A stretch of DNA of 21,078 nt from Pelargonium nanum. Taxonomy: Eukaryota > Streptophyta > Magnoliopsida > Geraniales > Geraniaceae. Below the pieces are notes generated by a model that did not search any database, was not told the DNA's origin, and was given only the letters and a program-made list of their open reading frames with translations. Made by a program: the position numbers and the translations under genes. Of this stretch, positions 1 through 9,513 are shown one piece after another (the stretch's first letter is position 1; each line of letters starts with the position of its first letter). The stretch lies in contig JAYMTF010001839.1 in NCBI GenBank assembly GCA_036897485.1, positions 1 to 21,078 of the forward strand, read 5' to 3'.

Positions 1-124
1 CACAAAAATTGCAATATGTAATAGTAAACATAGCTAATGATACAAAACATGACAGTGTAAAGCACAAATTGAGAGTAACTGAAATTCAAAATTTTCAAAT
101 ATGAGCAAAAGGACAGTTCTATAC

Positions 125-335
125 CTCCTGAGCTCTCAGGAACGCTCTTCAGCACCTTTGCGGCCGGTTCGATCTGATCCGGCCGCTCTTCAGCTCGTTT
201 AGAGCCTGAGATCGTCGCCGGCGATGAAGATGTTGCCGCCGGGGGAGCCATAGGTGCCGGATTCTCCGGCGCTGTGAGTTCTACATTGTTAGGGTTTTCA
301 AAAATCGGTGAACTAATTTCGTTACTTCGATCCAT
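125..335 (-). CDS. First coding exon of an unidentified gene, partial (runs off left edge)
   Basis: On the minus strand an ATG at 335 opens a 70-codon exon beginning MDRSNEISSPIFENP and ending VLKSVPESSG. It then meets a donor, GGAG|GTATAG, in phase 1 at 125/124. The middle is Pro/Ala-rich (ELTAPENPAP, PPAATSSSPA). The same ELTAPxxPAxxxxPPAA pattern, ATG context, phase-1 donor and intron start occur in the plus-strand exon at 7214-7343, so the two are paralogous first exons arranged head to head. I do not recognise the N-terminus. A phase-1 donor and the nearby PPC gene make an AHL-like protein possible, but the next exon lies outside the window. No AT-hook or signal peptide is visible. Confidence 0.6.
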
Positions 336-835
336 GTATAAATTCACAAGAAAATCAACGAGAAATATTTAGCCTAAAACCCTAGAAATCGAAAATCCCG
401 CCCTTTTTCAAACGCAAAATTTTCTCGGCAACCAAACAGGCTAAAACGAAGAGAAATTGGACTTGTTTCGAGCAAATTTGAAGGGAAAACAGCAAGATTT
501 TACTATGAAAACAAACGATTCAAAACTGAAGGATCAGTTTATGCGAAATACAAAACAAAATGGATTTGATCACACTCACTACACTGATAATTTTACGAAG
601 AACACCAAAAGTTGCAGAGAAAAAAATGCAGAATTTGGATTTTGGGAGCGATTTCAGAATTGGCTCGGTAATGAATTCTGGGTTTTACAGGAATTAAATA
701 GGCGAAAGAAAAATTTTGAATTGGAAAAATATTTATTGGTTGTGAAAAAATTTAAATTAATTATGAATGTTTTAATTGCAAAATTAAAAGGAATAAATTG
801 TCTAATAAAAAATAAAAACTGTGGTTAAGAAAATG
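336..835 (-). promoter_or_regulatory. 5' leader and proximal promoter of the left paralogue
   Basis: A telo-box (AAACCCTA, plus strand 377-384) lies about 45 bp upstream of the ATG, as in many plant housekeeping promoters. The mirrored position upstream of the right paralogue also has one (7167-7174). The segment 457-828 can be read as a plus-strand ORF, but it is antisense to the gene in a promoter position and has no recognisable domain, so I treat it as non-coding. The matching right segment is frameshifted. Confidence 0.45.
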
Positions 836-1025
836 GTTTTCACGTCCACAGGAAATTTTAATTATTATATATAATTAATCTAATTGTTAATATATAAAAA
901 TATATATTTTTAATTAGGAATTCCAATATTAAAATTTGATGTTTATAAAAAAATGAAAATTTGAATTTGAATAAACATGTTAATTATTAAGCCGGCGATT
1001 AAGTTTGATCAGCTAACTTTTTTTT

Positions 1026-1610
1026 GGTACCGTGTCATTCAAGTTAGTGGGAAAAATGTGTTTAAGCAATCAATAAACTAGCGAGAGATCAGTGTAGTTT
1101 CTATTTTTGATACGCACGATCATTTCAATTATTGAGTGATTCGAGTTTATTATCTGTAGTTTTTTAGTACCGTGTCATGCAAGTTTTTTATTGTTTTTAA
1201 ACTAAGCGTATCATGCAAGTTAATTAGCACAAGACATTTGGTGATTGTCAATGGTCGAATATTGAGAGATCATATAGTTTCTACCTTTATTTATTTAAAC
1301 TAAGCGTGTCATGAAAAAATGTTGATTCAGTTTTGTTAGATAAAATTTATTTATTGTATTTTTAGTACCGTGTCTTCCAAGCTAGCCATATGACATATGG
1401 TGGTTTCCAATATTCGATAAAACACCGAGAGATCAATATGGTTTTTATTTTTTTTTATCTTCAACGAAAAAATGATGATTGAGTTTCATCGATTAAATAT
1501 TATTTATTTGTATTTCTGAGTACCGTGTCATTCAAGCTAGTAAAAAAACGTTTGGTGATTCTCAAACATTGAGAGATCAATATAGTTTTCTATTTTTAAC
1601 ATCTCGACTT
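1026..1610 (+). repeat. Degenerate tandem array, TACCGTGTCATTCAAG unit (left set)
   Basis: Units share a core TACCGTGTCATTCAAG followed 40-60 bp later by TTGAGAGATCAATATAGTTT and a T-rich tract. Cores are at 1028, 1168 and 1206 (degenerate), 1304 (degenerate), 1366 and 1521. The companion GAGAGATCA motif is at about 1081, 1262, 1425 and 1567. Spacing is irregular (roughly 140-200 bp). Inverted copies of the core occur at 5650-5665, 6008-6024 and 6269-6285, on the other side of the spacer. Confidence 0.75.
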
Positions 1611-2039
1611 AATTATCGCTTTAACAATTAGCATAATATCGATAGATTATCTAAATCTCGAATCTAGCTACTCGAATGAATCAAAATAGTAACCCAAATC
1701 AATGAAAATTGAGTGACTAATAAATTTCTTCAGGTATAATATTTTATTTTATTTTTAATATTGTTTTTAGTATCTTTGTAATCCAAAATAGTCAAAAGAT
1801 ATTTCAAAGTTTGTGACGCCCGATCAACATAGTCTCTGTTTTTAGTACTCAACATAATATTAAGTAATTAGTTCATTTTCATACAACTCGATTTGATATT
1901 ATTGTCTTAGCGACTAACATAATTTTCTAAATCTCATATCTATAGTTTTAATAAGTGGCAAAGGTTTGGATAACTAATTTTAGAAATTGAGTTTTAACTT
2001 GTAAATTACTTTAGTTTTTTATTAATTTGATGTATTCAT

Positions 2040-5000
2040 CAAAAGCAATAAGAATTGGACTAAAAATATAGTGGTTTTTAACGTTTTATAAGGTATTTGA
2101 CGTTACCTCATAAACCATAAATTGTACTAGCGAATGATGACAAGGCATGTGGTGCCCACATCATCCGCCCCGCGATTCTAAGGTATGCATCCGAATGGGA
2201 GTTCCCACAACTACGTGGCTCCCATCCTTGAAGGCCTCTCGCCTCATGGGGATACTATCATGACATTTTATAAGGTATTTGATGTTGCTCTCTCTAAAAC
2301 TATATATAGTCTTTTTCATTTACCGGCTGAATATTTACTCACACGTTCGAGGCGGTGTCCCGAAAACACATGTGAGGTATCTGTTAATAGCGTGTGAGCC
2401 TCGGGCAACTCACATGTTCAAGACTCCAAAACAAAAGAACGAGTGGATGCTTTGACTTATATTGAACAACACTTGAGAAAATTATTTAGCACGTGGACAA
2501 GATGAAAAATGTATCTAATGCAATATTTTAATGAGCACAAGGAATATTTTTTTAATTCCAAATATGTCATAAAAAAATTAAACGAACGCAATAATTGTAA
2601 TTTTAAAATACCCAATATGTCCTACTTTTCTAGTATTTTACTTAAAAAATACCTTAACATGCCCATTATTTTATTATAAAAAAATCAAGTTAAAATAGGT
2701 AAATAAACAACCTTTATTATAATTTTTTTTACCTTTATTATAATTTAGAAATGAAAATGGGAGGAAATGAAATTTAATTAATTATAAATAGAAATTCATG
2801 CATTTTAAAATTTTATAAGATTTTCAGAAAACAAAATTGGGAAAATAAATTTATTTAATTCTAAATAGCAATTAAAATATTTAAAATATTTTATAATATT
2901 CCTATAAATAAAATTGTGAAAATTTGGGGGGAATAGCAATTAAAATATTTTTATGATTTCTATAAAGTTGAAATGTTTTTTAGCAGTAAAGTGAAAGTTG
3001 ACTATTCAAATAAAGCCAGTTAAGAGAGTAATTTTGTTCTAGAAAAGATAAAAGAAAAAAAAGAGAGAGTAATTTTGGTTTTATTCATACAAATTATCAA
3101 CCCAAAATCAATATAGAATGTATAATATCTCTCTCAAACTTATCCCCAAATATAAAAAGAAATAAAAATATACTTTCTAAATAAAAAATACATAAAAGTA
3201 TTCCTATAAATAAAAATTTTCTATTAATAATATTATTAGCAAATATTTTATTTATTTAATATTAAATACATAACGTCCACAATTTTCTATAAAAAATGTC
3301 CAAATATTTATCAAATTTAACCGAAATAACATCACTTGCTAATTAGTATTAAAATTCATTGGAAATATACAAAAAAGAAAAAGTGATCCTCGGGTTGAAA
3401 AAGAAATGGAAAAAACCGCGAAAAATGGCACAAAAAACAAAAATGTGATTTTACTTATCCAATTGCTTGTAGAGATTTTCTGTCTTTTTAATAAAACATA
3501 CAAGTTGACTAATTAAATTTAATCTTATCACCCTCTTAATTTGAAAAATAAATACTTTTAATGTCGCAATAAATTCATTGAGCATATTCGCAATTTTCTT
3601 TATAGAATATTCGCATCCTATTTAAAATATCAATTTTTTACCTTATACACCACTTGTTTCTAGAACATTTTTTAACACCTTTTATTTATTTATTTATGTT
3701 TAGGAAAAATATTTTATTTATTTTTATTTCCTTTTAAATTTTATGGGATAAGCATGACAAATAAGATGAATGAGAAATTGTCTCAAAAAAAAAAAAGATG
3801 AATGAGAAATTATGATTTATTTTTATTTCCTTTTATGTGTCCTCATGAATGAATAATTAATTTTTATTCAATGTATTGTGTATATTTATTTTTTCAATAA
3901 ATTTTATTTATTTTTATTTCCTTCTATATTATTTGAATAATTAGGAGAGAGAATATGAGTGTATAATAATGATTTTGATTTGAGAAAATGATTTGAACAT
4001 ATACAAAAAAATATATATATTTAATTAATATAGTAAGTTAAGATATGAAGTCAATTTATAGTGATATTAATAGATGAATGTACCATGATGATAGATGAAT
4101 GTACCAAAATGATAGATGTAAAAATATATTTCTCCAAAAATAATTAATAGATGAATGAACCATAATGGTTTTGGTTTAAGAAATATTATGAACAATGTCA
4201 AATTTGCTCTCCTAAATATAGTATGTGAAGATATTATGTAAATATGACATTAACATTAAATTTTGCAACATTATAGAATATATGAGAATGTAAAATTGAT
4301 GATTTTGGGTTGAGAAATGGTTTGGATGTATCCATTAATTTATTTAATATAGAAATGGTTAAAGAAAAGATGATTGAACAATGATGATCTTGGGTTAAGA
4401 AATAGTATTATAAAATAGAAAATTGCTCCCTAAAATATAGTATGCGAAGATATTTGATAAATTTACAATAAGATCTCCGGAATAAGAGGGATCGAAATTT
4501 GAGTTTTTTATTATTATTATTTTATCTTTAAAGTATAAAAAGTACCATAAAGTAATATAAAACTCGAATCTCGATAGTCATTGACATTGTACTGTACAAG
4601 AGTAAACTCTAAATTAAAATACACAACTTTTGTTCTACTAAAAGACAAAAATCTTTATGAAAAAATAAATGTCTATTCAATTACAACTTTAAATTATTTT
4701 AAAATATTTACAATTTATTAATTACAATGGCATTAACATTAAATTCCTCAAAACTAAAAGGATAGATAACTTATATTCAAATAGTCAACCTATGTTACTT
4801 TATTTTTTCATTGAAAATACAAATTACTTGTCATCTTTTATAAGTCTTAAAAATGTATTCATTGATATTTAAAAAATAAAATTGTCTTTTTCCCATATTT
4901 CCACAATTTTAAAAGAGATATTAAAATTTTTATTTTTTTAAGATAAATATTAAAACTTTTTAAAATACATTAATTGACATGTTGACCGATTTTATGTGAT

Positions 5001-5560
5001 AATTTAATTTTGCGTGTCAGGCCCTATTATGTTATCTCAGTTATGTGATGATGATTTGATTATTAGCTAATATTCCGTTTGGCTTAAAAAAGATATTGTA
5101 GGGAAACATATTCGACGTTTAAAAGAAAATTTATAATTGCTCAAAATAATTACTTAATTAGGCTATTTAAAATTTGTAGTATTTTATTTCGTAAATAATT
5201 TACTTTTACCACAAATTAAACGAACAACTCATGATGCGTCCATTCGACTCGATTAATTGCGCGCACTAGAATATGTTTATTGTTTTGTCTCTGTGTTAGC
5301 TAATTTCTTAGAATTTGTTGTAAGTATAAGTGTCTAACTGAATTTACGATGACACACACTCCATGATCAAGTTTGCAACAATTGGGTGTCACATGTCGGG
5401 GCATCATTTGTCAAGTGAACTTGTGATTTTTTTCGGGTAAAGTCAACTCCTAAAATTAGTCTCGTGAAGATTTGATGCATGTTAAAAAATGGTGATAAAT
5501 TTTAGATCATTTATCGAGATTTTGCTAAAGTGATAATTAAATTTAGATGTTAAATAATTA
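2040..5560. other. AT-rich spacer between the inverted arms
   Basis: No supported gene. Long A/T tracts dominate. Small local duplications occur: a TTTATTTTTATTTCCTT block three times (about 3715, 3813, 3905); an AAGATGAATGAGAAATT pair near 3765 and 3795; and a pair of related segments at about 4199-4270 and 4419-4470 built around TATAGTATGTGAAGATATT. These look like decayed tandem repeats. No element termini were recognised. Confidence 0.6.
2083..2420. repeat. GC-richer island flanked by a direct repeat, possible transposon fragment
   Basis: TTTTATAAGGTATTTGACGT at 2083 and TTTTATAAGGTATTTGATGT at 2266 form a 21-bp direct repeat about 183 bp apart, enclosing sequence much richer in GC than the spacer. 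After the second copy comes a TATATATAG motif and a segment with CACATGTGAGG and CTCACATGTTC, short inverted words. A 70-codon ORF begins at 2185 but has no recognisable motif. I cannot assign a family. Confidence 0.35.
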
Positions 5561-6599
5561 ATTTAACTACTTATATTATAAAGAGTTTTAAACGTAGAAA
5601 ATATATCGATGTTTCATTGAATTAACAACTACCCTAATTCTTTTAGTAACTTGAATGACACGGTACGTTGAAACACAAGTATTTTTATAGCATATGGAAC
5701 TTATAAATTGCTATGCTTTCTTCGACTTTGATCACTACTTCAAATTATTGAAGAACTAAAATAATTTATAAGTTAAATTTCATGTCTAAAATGAAAAAAA
5801 AAATAGTTTTCCAAAATTGTCACTTATAAAAGTACATACGATATTTAGATAAATTTCCATTATTAAGTTATTCGTTAAAGCAATAATCAAATCGAGATGT
5901 TAAAAGTTTAATTATTTACTTAATAGTGTATTGAGTTACAAAAGTAGAAACTGTATCGATGCTCAATGCTTTATTTAGCGTTACAAACCACCATTTTTTA
6001 TGTAACATAGATGACACGGTACCATAAAATATAAACAAATTTTAGTCGACAAAAGTTAATCACCCAACTTTCACTAGTTACGATCAATACTTTGAATTAA
6101 TCAAGGACTAAACAAATTTATAAGTCAAACTAACACTAAAATTTGTTTTCCAAAACATTGGCACTTACTAAAAGTGAAGACGATATTTAGATAATCTCTT
6201 AAAAAATAGTTTATTGTCTTGATGTATTTTTCACCGTTGAAAACTATTGATTTTTGTTTGATATATAACTTGAATAACACGGTACTAGAAAAATGCAAAT
6301 AAATAAATTTTGGCCAACGTAACTAGTCATAAATTGTCATTGATTTTGACTACTACTTAGAGACGGAGATTTAAATATTCTATCGTGATTATATTAATTG
6401 TTAAAACAATAATCAAATTGAAATGTTAGAAAAATTAATTAAATTATCTACTAAAACAATATATTCTTTTTTTTTTAGGGAACTAAAACAATTTATTCTT
6501 GATAAAAAAAAAAGTTATTCTTTGTTAAAAAAAACCCCCACAATTTATTCTTTTTTTTTTTAAATCACAATTTACTCTTTTTAATTTTGCAATTAAAAT

Positions 6600-7213
6600 A
6601 TTAATAATTAGTTTAAAATTTCACAATATTTAGGTAATAATTGATATTTTTCCATTTCCGAAATTCTCTTTCGCCTATTTATTCCCTGCAAAACCCTGAA
6701 TTCATCACAATTCAATCGAAATCTGAAATCGCTCCCAAATTCTGCATTGTTTTCTCTGTAATTTTTAGTGTTCTTCGTAAAAATTTTCAGTTGAGTTAGT
6801 GTCAAAATTGTCCGTCACTGTGATCAAAGCCATTTTTTGTGATTCGTATGAACTGATCCTTCATTTTGTACCGTTTGTTTCTGAGATTTTCCTGACTTTT
6901 GTAGTAATATTTTTGCTGTTTTCCTGCTAATTTGCCCGGAAAGAAGTCCAATTCCTCCTCATTTTTGTGTCCATTACTGTGATCAAAGCTAATTTTTGTA
7001 TTTCGTTTGAACTGATCTTTCAATTCTGTACCGTTTGTTTTTGTGATTTTCCCCGATTTTTTGCTGTTTTGATCCGAACATTCCAAATTCTCTTCATTTT
7101 TGTTTCTGTGTCTGTTTGGTTTCCGAGAAAATTTTGCATTTGAAAAAGGGCGGGATTTTCGATTTCTAGGGTTTTAGACTTTTTGTTGTCGTTGATTTTC
7201 TGTGAATTCATAT
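6600..7213 (+). promoter_or_regulatory. Promoter and 5' leader of the right paralogue
   Basis: T-rich leader-like sequence directly upstream of the ATG at 7214, with a telo-box in reverse orientation (TAGGGTTT, 7167-7174). The order of blocks mirrors the left paralogue. A private tandem duplication is present (see the right arm). No convincing TATA box was located close to the ATG, so the transcription start is not assigned. Confidence 0.45.
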
Positions 7214-7343
7214 ATGGAGCGAAGAGAGGACTTCGTCGAACTCACAGCTCCGGCGACTCCGGCATCGCCGGTCACACCTCCACCGGCGGCAATTCCATCG
7301 CCGGCAAGGGATGGTGTAGCTTCTGATAATCTGATTTCAGGAG
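7214..7343 (+). CDS. First coding exon, paralogue of 335-125; may belong to the AHL-like gene downstream
   Basis: ATG at 7214 opens 43 codons beginning MERREDFVELTAPATPASPV, Pro/Ala-rich, ending DNLISG, with a donor GGAG|GTAATG in phase 1 at 7343/7344. It is paralogous to the minus-strand exon at 335-125. Two downstream acceptors fit the phase. One is the PPC exon 2 of the AHL-like gene at 9928 (phase 1). The other is TTCTTGAG|TC at 9491, after a good pyrimidine tract, which would read in frame into the ATG at 9514. So this exon could be a distal alternative first exon of the AHL-like gene, or the true start with 9514 internal. Transcript data would decide. No AT-hook motif is present. Confidence 0.55.
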
Positions 7344-7432
7344 GTAATGAACTGTCCTTTTGCTCATATTTAAAACTTTTGAATTTCAGTTACTCTCAGT
7401 TTGTGCTTTATACTGTCATGTTTCGTATCATT

Positions 7433-8450
7433 AGCTATGTTACTATTACAAATTGCAATTATGGTGTATGCTTCATGATTTGTGGGTTTGATTTTGGGTT
7501 CTAGAGTTGAATTTAAGTACGTGCATTGTTAGGGTTTGATTCAGAGTTGGACCACTAGATTTGGCTCTCAGATCTGCGATCTATGGTTGTTTTCGGATAG
7601 ATTGTCTCGATAAGTGATAACCTAGCTATGCTACAAATCACAATCGTGGTGTATGACTATGATTCATGACTTGGCTTTGATTTTGTGTTCTAGAGTAAAA
7701 TTTAAATAGATAGCTTGTTAGGGTTTGATGTGGGATATATTTGGTACCCTTGAGCTATGCTACATATTACAATTGTGGTGTATGATTCATTACTTGGCTT
7801 CTATTATCGGTACTGGAGTAGAATTTAAGCAGATACCATGTTAAGGTTTGATGTGGAATGGGACCACTAGACTTTGTTTTCAGATCGTGAATCTATTGTT
7901 GTTTTTAGATGATTGCAAGCTTGATTGTGATAACCTTATTGTGTCTCTCTCTTTAAGCTAGTAGATTTTATGCTCCCCGCCATTTTGTACGTGGGAAATC
8001 GCAAAATGAATGCATAAAAATAGTAACATAGGAGAGCTGTTTTCATGCATCTTGCTTTTAACTAATTAACTTTCATAATCTCACACCTCACTATGGTGTG
8101 AGCCTTGTTTAGTGGACCGCCTTTTAGTGACAACATAGGTCGTGTAGTGTGTACACAATTGACCTTCCCCAAGTCTCAAAATGGGATTGCTAGGTTGGTT
8201 CTCAGATCTGTAATCTACGGTCGTTTTCATATAGATACAAGCTTGATAAGTCATAGCCTTTTTTCTTTATTTGAGGGAATCTTTCCCTTCACGCATCTTG
8301 TCTTTTAATAAATTAACTTTCATAATCTTATAGTGAGTCTTACATGTATCGTGTCTTCCAACTAATTAACTTTCGCTAGATTGGTTCCCATATGACTTGA
8401 GGGTAGTTTTTAGATAGGCACAAGGTTGATAAGTTAGTGAAAACCCCTTG
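7433..8450 (+). repeat. Decayed tandem array downstream of the right first exon
   Basis: Units carry GCTATGTTAC/GCTATGCTAC, then a GGTGTATGATTCATGA-like word, TTCTAGAGT, GTTAGGGTTTGAT, GGACCACTAGA and CAGATCTGCGATCTATGG, then GATAAGTGATAACC. Copies begin near 7433, 7625 and 7752. Further partial copies of the last third lie at about 8195-8260 and 8372-8440. The period is about 130-190 bp. The array lies in the presumed intron of the 7214 exon and shows no coding signal. Confidence 0.65.
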
Positions 8451-8717
8451 AGTCCGTTACAATCAGAGCACTTGAGGGTATAAGAGAGTTAAACTTTAAC
8501 TAATTTGTCCTTAATTTTTACAAAAATGGGAAATTGGACACTCATTTTGCGATGAAGTGAGTATTTTTTTATTTGCAAATCAAAATCACTCACATCCCTT
8601 TCTTTAAATTTCTGGAGGGAGGGATGGAAGAAGTTTGTGGTATTTTGTTGTCAAGGATCATCATTTTAGTATGTATGATATGGTGTCAAAGATCACGAGG
8701 TTTTGATATTGTTTGTG

Positions 8718-8940
8718 TAGTCTATTATTCCATTTGTCTTAAAAGAAGTGCCCTGTTTCACTTGCATTTTTGTCTCAAATCAAGTGTCTCGCTCATTTTA
8801 TAGGAAGTTAGTTATGCGTTAATTGTCAGTAGTGTCCTTATAATAAGTTAGATAGTATCCCTTAAGATTGTTACAACACATGGGCATGACGATAAAAGAG
8901 GAAAATATAAAGCACAAACTTATATTGGACGGAGAGAGTA
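8718..8940. mobile_element. Stowaway-like MITE (Tc1/mariner-derived, non-autonomous)
   Basis: A segment of about 223 bp ends in TTGGACGGAGAGAGTA, whose reverse complement (TACTCTCTCCGTCCAA) is close to the common plant Stowaway terminus TACTCCCTCCGTCC. The left end, TAGTCTATTATTCCATTTG, is a degraded partner. Both ends carry the expected TA. It contains no ORF of note. The AAGTGCCCTGTTTCACTTGCA interior is also of the type seen in this family. Identified from remembered consensus, not by a database search. Confidence 0.65.
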
Positions 8941-9389
8941 TTTGCTATCATTTTGTTTGTGGTATGTCATATATGATTTTATGGGCAACATTATGCAGTC
9001 AAATACGAACATGAGTAATATCATTTTGCCTTTATGCTCCTTGGGTTATCAATTTATGATAGAATTGAATTATCTTGGTTTGAACAAAAAAAACTCAATT
9101 AAGTTAGATTGTGAAAAGATTAAATTCAGAAAAAACTGAATTAAAAATTAATTTACATTAGTACCATTGTCTAAGAGAAAGGGATCAGGAGAAGAAAATA
9201 TTTATCGCACAATTAGGATTTTATTGTGTAATTTGTATATTGGACTCAGGAGCAATAGACAATTCTAAAGAGGAAATATCATAAACACCCAAAGCATATT
9301 CCCAAGCATTTTGATTAGATACTTTGCGTGACCCGAATGGAAGTCGAGTGTTGGGCTGATCTGGCTTGGATTTAGACCGGATTGTAGCC
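8941..9389. other. Intergenic or intronic, no feature seen
   Basis: AT-rich to about 9300, then more balanced sequence leading into the TATA box at 9390. A 65-codon ORF at 8942 is hydrophobic low-complexity sequence without a recognisable motif. Confidence 0.4.
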
Positions 9390-9513
9390 TATAAAAGGGT
9401 AGTGTAGGGTTTTGTGTCCGTCATCTCTTTGTACTCTTCATTTTGGTTGTTAGATCTCTCTCTGCCTTCTTCTGCCGTTTTGTTCTTGAGTCTTAACGAT
9501 CCCGAGATCCAAT
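9390..9513 (+). promoter_or_regulatory. TATA box and 5' leader of the AHL-like gene
   Basis: TATAAAAGG begins at 9390. About 32 bp downstream is CGTCATCTC, a plausible start (YR initiator at about 9421), giving a CT-rich leader of roughly 90 nt to the ATG at 9514. The alternative is that the CT-rich tract (about 9452-9488) plus TTGAG at 9490 is a 3' splice site for an upstream exon at 7214. Both readings are in frame with the ATG. Confidence 0.55.

Larger units (their letters stand above)
1..2040. repeat. Left arm of a large inverted duplication
   Basis: The reverse complement of this arm matches about 5560-7495 in the same order: intron start, first exon, 5' leader, promoter, then an array of degenerate units. 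The clearest match is the intron segment: the minus strand of 1-119 reads CTCATATTTGAAAATTTTG and continues through TTTCAGTTACTCTCA, almost as at 7362-7460. Similar blocks follow around 372-830 and 6608-7180, and around 1028-2030 and 5650-6400. The arm reaches the window edge, so its true length is unknown. Divergence is considerable (frequent indels), so this is an old duplication rather than an assembly artefact. Confidence 0.75.
5560..7495. repeat. Right arm of the large inverted duplication
   Basis: Inverted counterpart of 1-2040. It contains array cores in reverse orientation (5650-5665, exact reverse complement of TACCGTGTCATTCAAG; 6008-6024; 6269-6285), the promoter and leader block (6600-7213), the first exon (7214-7343) and the intron start. 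Within the promoter a segment of about 160 bp is tandemly duplicated (about 6819-6890 and 6978-7047, both with TGTGATCAAAGC and GTACCGTTTGTTT). The left arm has only one copy. Confidence 0.75.

Noticed and set aside
457..828. 123-codon ORF as a gene
   Set aside because: It is antisense in a promoter, Lys/Asn-rich from AT bias, has no domain, and its paralogous copy is frameshifted.
2185..2397. 70-codon ORF in the GC-richer island
   Set aside because: No motif, lies between direct repeats, and shows no splice or promoter logic beyond a chance TATATATAG.
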